A DNA stretch of 8,813 bases from JBAXPW01 sp037132015 (GTDB taxonomy: Bacteria > Patescibacteriota > Microgenomatia > UBA1406 > GWC2-37-13): the NCBI GenBank assembly GCA_037132015.1, contig JBAXPW010000062.1:1-8813 (forward strand), read 5' to 3'. Both the position numbers and the translations under genes were made by a program. Below are positions 6,917 through 8,813 of the stretch, in pieces. The notes below the pieces were generated by a model that worked only from the letters and a program-made list of their open reading frames with translations, had not been told where the DNA came from and ran no database searches. Each line of letters starts with the position of its first letter. Within the stretch, counting starts at the first letter, position 1.

Positions 6917-7474
6917 ATGAAATTACTCGTCGGGCTCGGCAATCAAGGACCCAAATATGAAAAAAATAGACATAATGTTGGGTTTCTCTTTGTGCATTTT
7001 TTATTTGAATCGCTTCTTCCTTCGTCTCATCTCAAACAAGAATGGAAATATGATAAATATATCAGTGCAGAATCATCAATACTTGAAACAAAGGAAAATA
7101 CTTTAATCTTCTTGAAGCCCCAGAATTACATGAACAACTCAGGAATTTCCGTCGGAAGTATCACAAAAAAATTGAACATTTCATCAAATAATATCATCGT
7201 GATTCATGACGATCTTGACATACCTCTTGGCAAATTCAAACTCAGTTTAGGTGTAGGTCCTAAGCTTCACAATGGTATTTCATCTATCGAACAACATCTC
7301 AAAACAACTGAATTTTATCGACTTCGAATAGGAGTTGATAACCGTCAAGAAACAGGAAATATACCCGGAGAATCATATGTTCTTCTCAACTTCCTCGAAG
7401 AAGAATTTAAAATTTTGAATCAAACATTTCAAGAAATTTCCGCACAACAACAGTTTGGAAAGTTGATAGAATAA
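6917..7474 (+). CDS. pth: Peptidyl-tRNA hydrolase
   Basis: Cytoplasmic enzyme that cleaves the ester bond of peptidyl-tRNAs released from stalled ribosomes, recycling tRNA. At 185 residues it is close to the family norm of about 190. Family signatures run in order: LVGLGN at 4-9 (N9), NRHNVGF at 17-23 (catalytic H19), KPQNYMNNSG at 67-76 (N73), HDDLDIPLGKFKL at 97-109 (D98), HNG at 118-120 (N119), FYRLRIGV at 133-140 and YVLLNF near 154. The residues expected for catalysis and tRNA-end binding (N9, H19, N73, D98, N119) are present. It is unusual in the Gly-rich lid before HNG: the common GGSGGHNG-type loop reads GVGPKLHNG, and GLGNPG reads GLGNQG. It starts 4 bases after the zinc-ribbon gene with no good Shine-Dalgarno sequence, so it is probably expressed from that transcript. 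Confidence 0.95.
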   Translation: MKLLVGLGNQGPKYEKNRHNVGFLFVHFLFESLLPSSHLKQEWKYDKYISAESSILETKENTLIFLKPQNYMNNSGISVGSITKKLNISSNNIIVIHDDLDIPLGKFKLSLGVGPKLHNGISSIEQHLKTTEFYRLRIGVDNRQETGNIPGESYVLLNFLEEEFKILNQTFQEISAQQQFGKLIE

Positions 7475-7500
7475 AAATAGTCATCAGTACAAATTCAAAA

Positions 7501-7514
7501 TTAGACTTTAGACT
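7501..7514 (+). repeat. Tandem heptamer TTAGACT x2
   Basis: Two perfect back-to-back copies of TTAGACT form the upstream part of the hexokinase promoter region. This is the third heptamer pair in this half of the window. The others are TTTGACA x2 and TTTGACT-TTTAACT. Confidence 0.55.
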
Positions 7515-7528
7515 TTATATATTATACT
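7501..7528 (+). promoter_or_regulatory. Promoter of the hexokinase-like gene
   Basis: TATACT (7523-7528) is a good -10 box ending 5 bases before the ATG at 7534, so the mRNA is probably leaderless. The -35 is weak: TTAGAC at 7501-7506 gives a 16-base spacer. The 59-base gap after pth shows no terminator, so read-through from pth is also possible. Confidence 0.5.
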
Positions 7529-7533
7529 AACAT

Positions 7534-8643
7534 ATGGTCTTACCAAAACCTTATACCATTGATGAATTAAATACTATTAGTGATAACTTCGTACTTCATC
7601 TCAAACAAGCAATTGCACAACTCCCCTCAAGTCTCGCATTTTTACCACACCCTTTACCAAAAAAAACATTCGTAAAAATAGATCAACAATATCAACTCAT
7701 CAAACTTGGAGGCACAAACACAAAAAGTGAAATATATAATTACGGTAAAGAAGGAATACACTATCTACTCAACTATCAAGAATTTAAGGTTCCCATTTTT
7801 AACGGATCTGTTGATCTGTGTAATTTTCTTGCAAACATCATACATACCGATACTCAAGTTGTAGCTTTAAACTTTGCTTTTCCTACCAAACCTATACTTC
7901 GGGAAGGAAGGCTTGACGGAATTTTGTTTGCATCAACAAAAGAGCACGTACTAGATGATATGTTTGGAAAAGCAGTAGGTCAAACAATCGAATCATTTAT
8001 ATTAGAAAAGACATCAAAAAAAATAAAAATTGCAGTCGCAAATGATACAGTATGCCTACTTCTTGGAGCAATAGAAGAGCCTAATTATACTTCACACACT
8101 GCTATTGTAGTCGGGACAGGATTTAATATCGCTCTTCATGAACAATCAGGAGTCATACTCAACCTTGAGGCTGGTAACTTTGATGCGTTTACACCCTCAG
8201 ATACGGGAAGTCTCGTGATTGAGAAATCAATTAACAAATCAGCATATCACTTTGAAAAAGAAGTCTCGGGCAAATATTTATTTCAACATTTTAATCTTTT
8301 TATCGATCAGTATTCACTCCCTTTTCAACACTTGCGAGATTCGGATGAATTAAGCAGTCTGAGTCAAAAATCAGATGATAAAGGACAGATCGCTAAATCA
8401 CTTCTCAAACGATCTGCATCTCTCGTTGCTTCTCATATGGTTGGGATCTATAAATATTATCAAAAACCTCAAACTATATGTATCACCGAAGGATCTTTTT
8501 ATTGGCATGGTTATCAATATCATCAATATGTACAAGACGCACTTCACTTGCTTGGATACACGATAGATAAAATTCATATCATCAAACCAACTGAAAATCA
8601 TAAAACAGGGCATAAGCATCTCATTTTTTCTTCCAATATTTAA
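7534..8643 (+). CDS. Divergent eukaryotic-type hexokinase
   Basis: Hexokinases of this actin-fold family phosphorylate hexoses with ATP in the cytoplasm, feeding glycolysis. Motifs appear in the family order: LGGTN at 58-62 (phosphate 1), NFAFP at 113-117, STK at 134-136 (family WTKGF), ANDTV at 169-173 with catalytic D171, VVGTGFN at 192-198 (phosphate 2), NLEAGNF at 210-216, FEKEVSGKYL at 240-249, and TEGSFYWH at 318-325 (adenosine region). Sugar ligands T135, K136, N170, D171, N198, E212 and E241 are kept. Oddities are that the Asp of the usual DLGGTN is Lys57, the Ser of SFP is Ala115, and the C-terminal GSGKGAA-type segment is replaced (about 356-362). At 369 residues it is shorter than the usual core of about 450. 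This eukaryote-like family is much less usual in bacteria than ROK or Glk glucokinases. It may be an active sugar kinase with altered ATP use, or a sugar sensor. Confidence 0.85.
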   Translation: MVLPKPYTIDELNTISDNFVLHLKQAIAQLPSSLAFLPHPLPKKTFVKIDQQYQLIKLGGTNTKSEIYNYGKEGIHYLLNYQEFKVPIFNGSVDLCNFLANIIHTDTQVVALNFAFPTKPILREGRLDGILFASTKEHVLDDMFGKAVGQTIESFILEKTSKKIKIAVANDTVCLLLGAIEEPNYTSHTAIVVGTGFNIALHEQSGVILNLEAGNFDAFTPSDTGSLVIEKSINKSAYHFEKEVSGKYLFQHFNLFIDQYSLPFQHLRDSDELSSLSQKSDDKGQIAKSLLKRSASLVASHMVGIYKYYQKPQTICITEGSFYWHGYQYHQYVQDALHLLGYTIDKIHIIKPTENHKTGHKHLIFSSNI

Positions 8644-8813
8644 CAACAAATACATAATTCTTATGTATTTTGACCTATTTTGAGGTACTATAACCAAGTA
8701 AATATCCCCTCTTTCCAGTATAATAAGAAATCAATAAAGATATGGAACAAACACTTTATACTGTCAAACCGAAATGAAAATGTCATACATCAAACTATAT
8801 CAAAACTAAATAA
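8644..8813 (+). other. Non-coding right end: TTGA repeats, a lone TATAAT and two tiny ORFs
   Basis: No intact gene is visible in these 170 bases, and every frame on both strands is closed near the right edge. After the hairpin there is a 10-bp imperfect tandem repeat, ATTTTGACCT then ATTTTGAGGT (8667-8686). A perfect TATAAT at 8719-8724 has no clear -35 and lies 17 bases before an ATG at 8742. That ATG opens only 11 codons (ending TGA at 8775-8777), and an overlapping ATG at 8774 opens another 11. The peptides loosely recall a broken LysM motif. The sequence may be the upstream region of a gene beyond the window, or a decayed gene end. Confidence 0.4.
8648..8670 (+). terminator. Hairpin just after the hexokinase-like gene
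   Basis: AAATACATAA (8648-8657) and TTATGTATTT (8661-8670) form a perfect 10-bp stem with a 3-base TTC loop, starting 5 bases after the stop codon. The stem is almost all A/T and the trailing T-run is only four bases (three in the stem, one beyond), so termination would be weak. It could also be a binding site. Confidence 0.4.

Noticed and set aside
8375..8697. Frames at 8375-8566 (plus) and 8398-8697 (minus)
   Set aside because: Both overlap the C-terminal part of the hexokinase-like gene, whose adenosine-region motif TEGSFYWH lies in the other frame.
1..8813. CRISPR array, tRNA/rRNA genes, insertion sequence or integrase
   Set aside because: I saw no regularly spaced repeats, cloverleaf-like segments, terminal inverted repeats or transposase/integrase motifs in the gaps, all but the last of which are under 60 bases.

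Overview
The window most likely comes from a low-GC bacterium of the Candidate Phyla Radiation (Patescibacteria), perhaps the Microgenomates side. This is inference from style, with no marker gene to prove it. The signs are AT-rich DNA, compact gene packing, no convincing Shine-Dalgarno sequence before any start, promoter -10 boxes only 5-8 bases from the ATG, and several large proteins that match no family I recognise. One gene (5741-6139) ends in TGA, so the ordinary bacterial code applies and UGA is not recoded.

Left half, minus strand (4367 to 1): an apparent operon of three unrecognised genes. It starts with a 1144-residue coiled-coil protein, then a 115-residue charged helical protein (16-base gap), then a proline-rich protein cut by the window edge (4-base gap). 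This last gene has no stop inside the window, and 188 codons of it are visible.

Centre (4368-4421): a 54-base divergent control region. Two outward promoters, each placed to give a leaderless or nearly leaderless mRNA, have their -35 boxes in opposite arms of one perfect 17-bp palindrome.

Right half, plus strand: a 421-residue protein with a proline-rich N-terminus and a C-terminal membrane anchor (unrecognised). Next are two tandem genes encoding paralogous membrane-anchored beta-type domains, the second fused to two N-terminal zinc ribbons. Four bases later comes peptidyl-tRNA hydrolase (pth). After its own promoter comes a divergent eukaryotic-type hexokinase that keeps the catalytic Asp and most sugar ligands but has Lys where the phosphate-1 loop normally has Asp. 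The last 170 bases hold a hairpin, TTGA repeats and no intact gene.

How the genes work together: only pth (recycling of peptidyl-tRNA) and the hexokinase-like gene (sugar phosphorylation) have recognisable roles. The three-gene minus operon and the divergent tail-anchored gene share one promoter palindrome. They may form one undescribed system, with a cytoplasmic coiled-coil scaffold working with a membrane-anchored partner. The paralogous membrane pair is a second undescribed unit.
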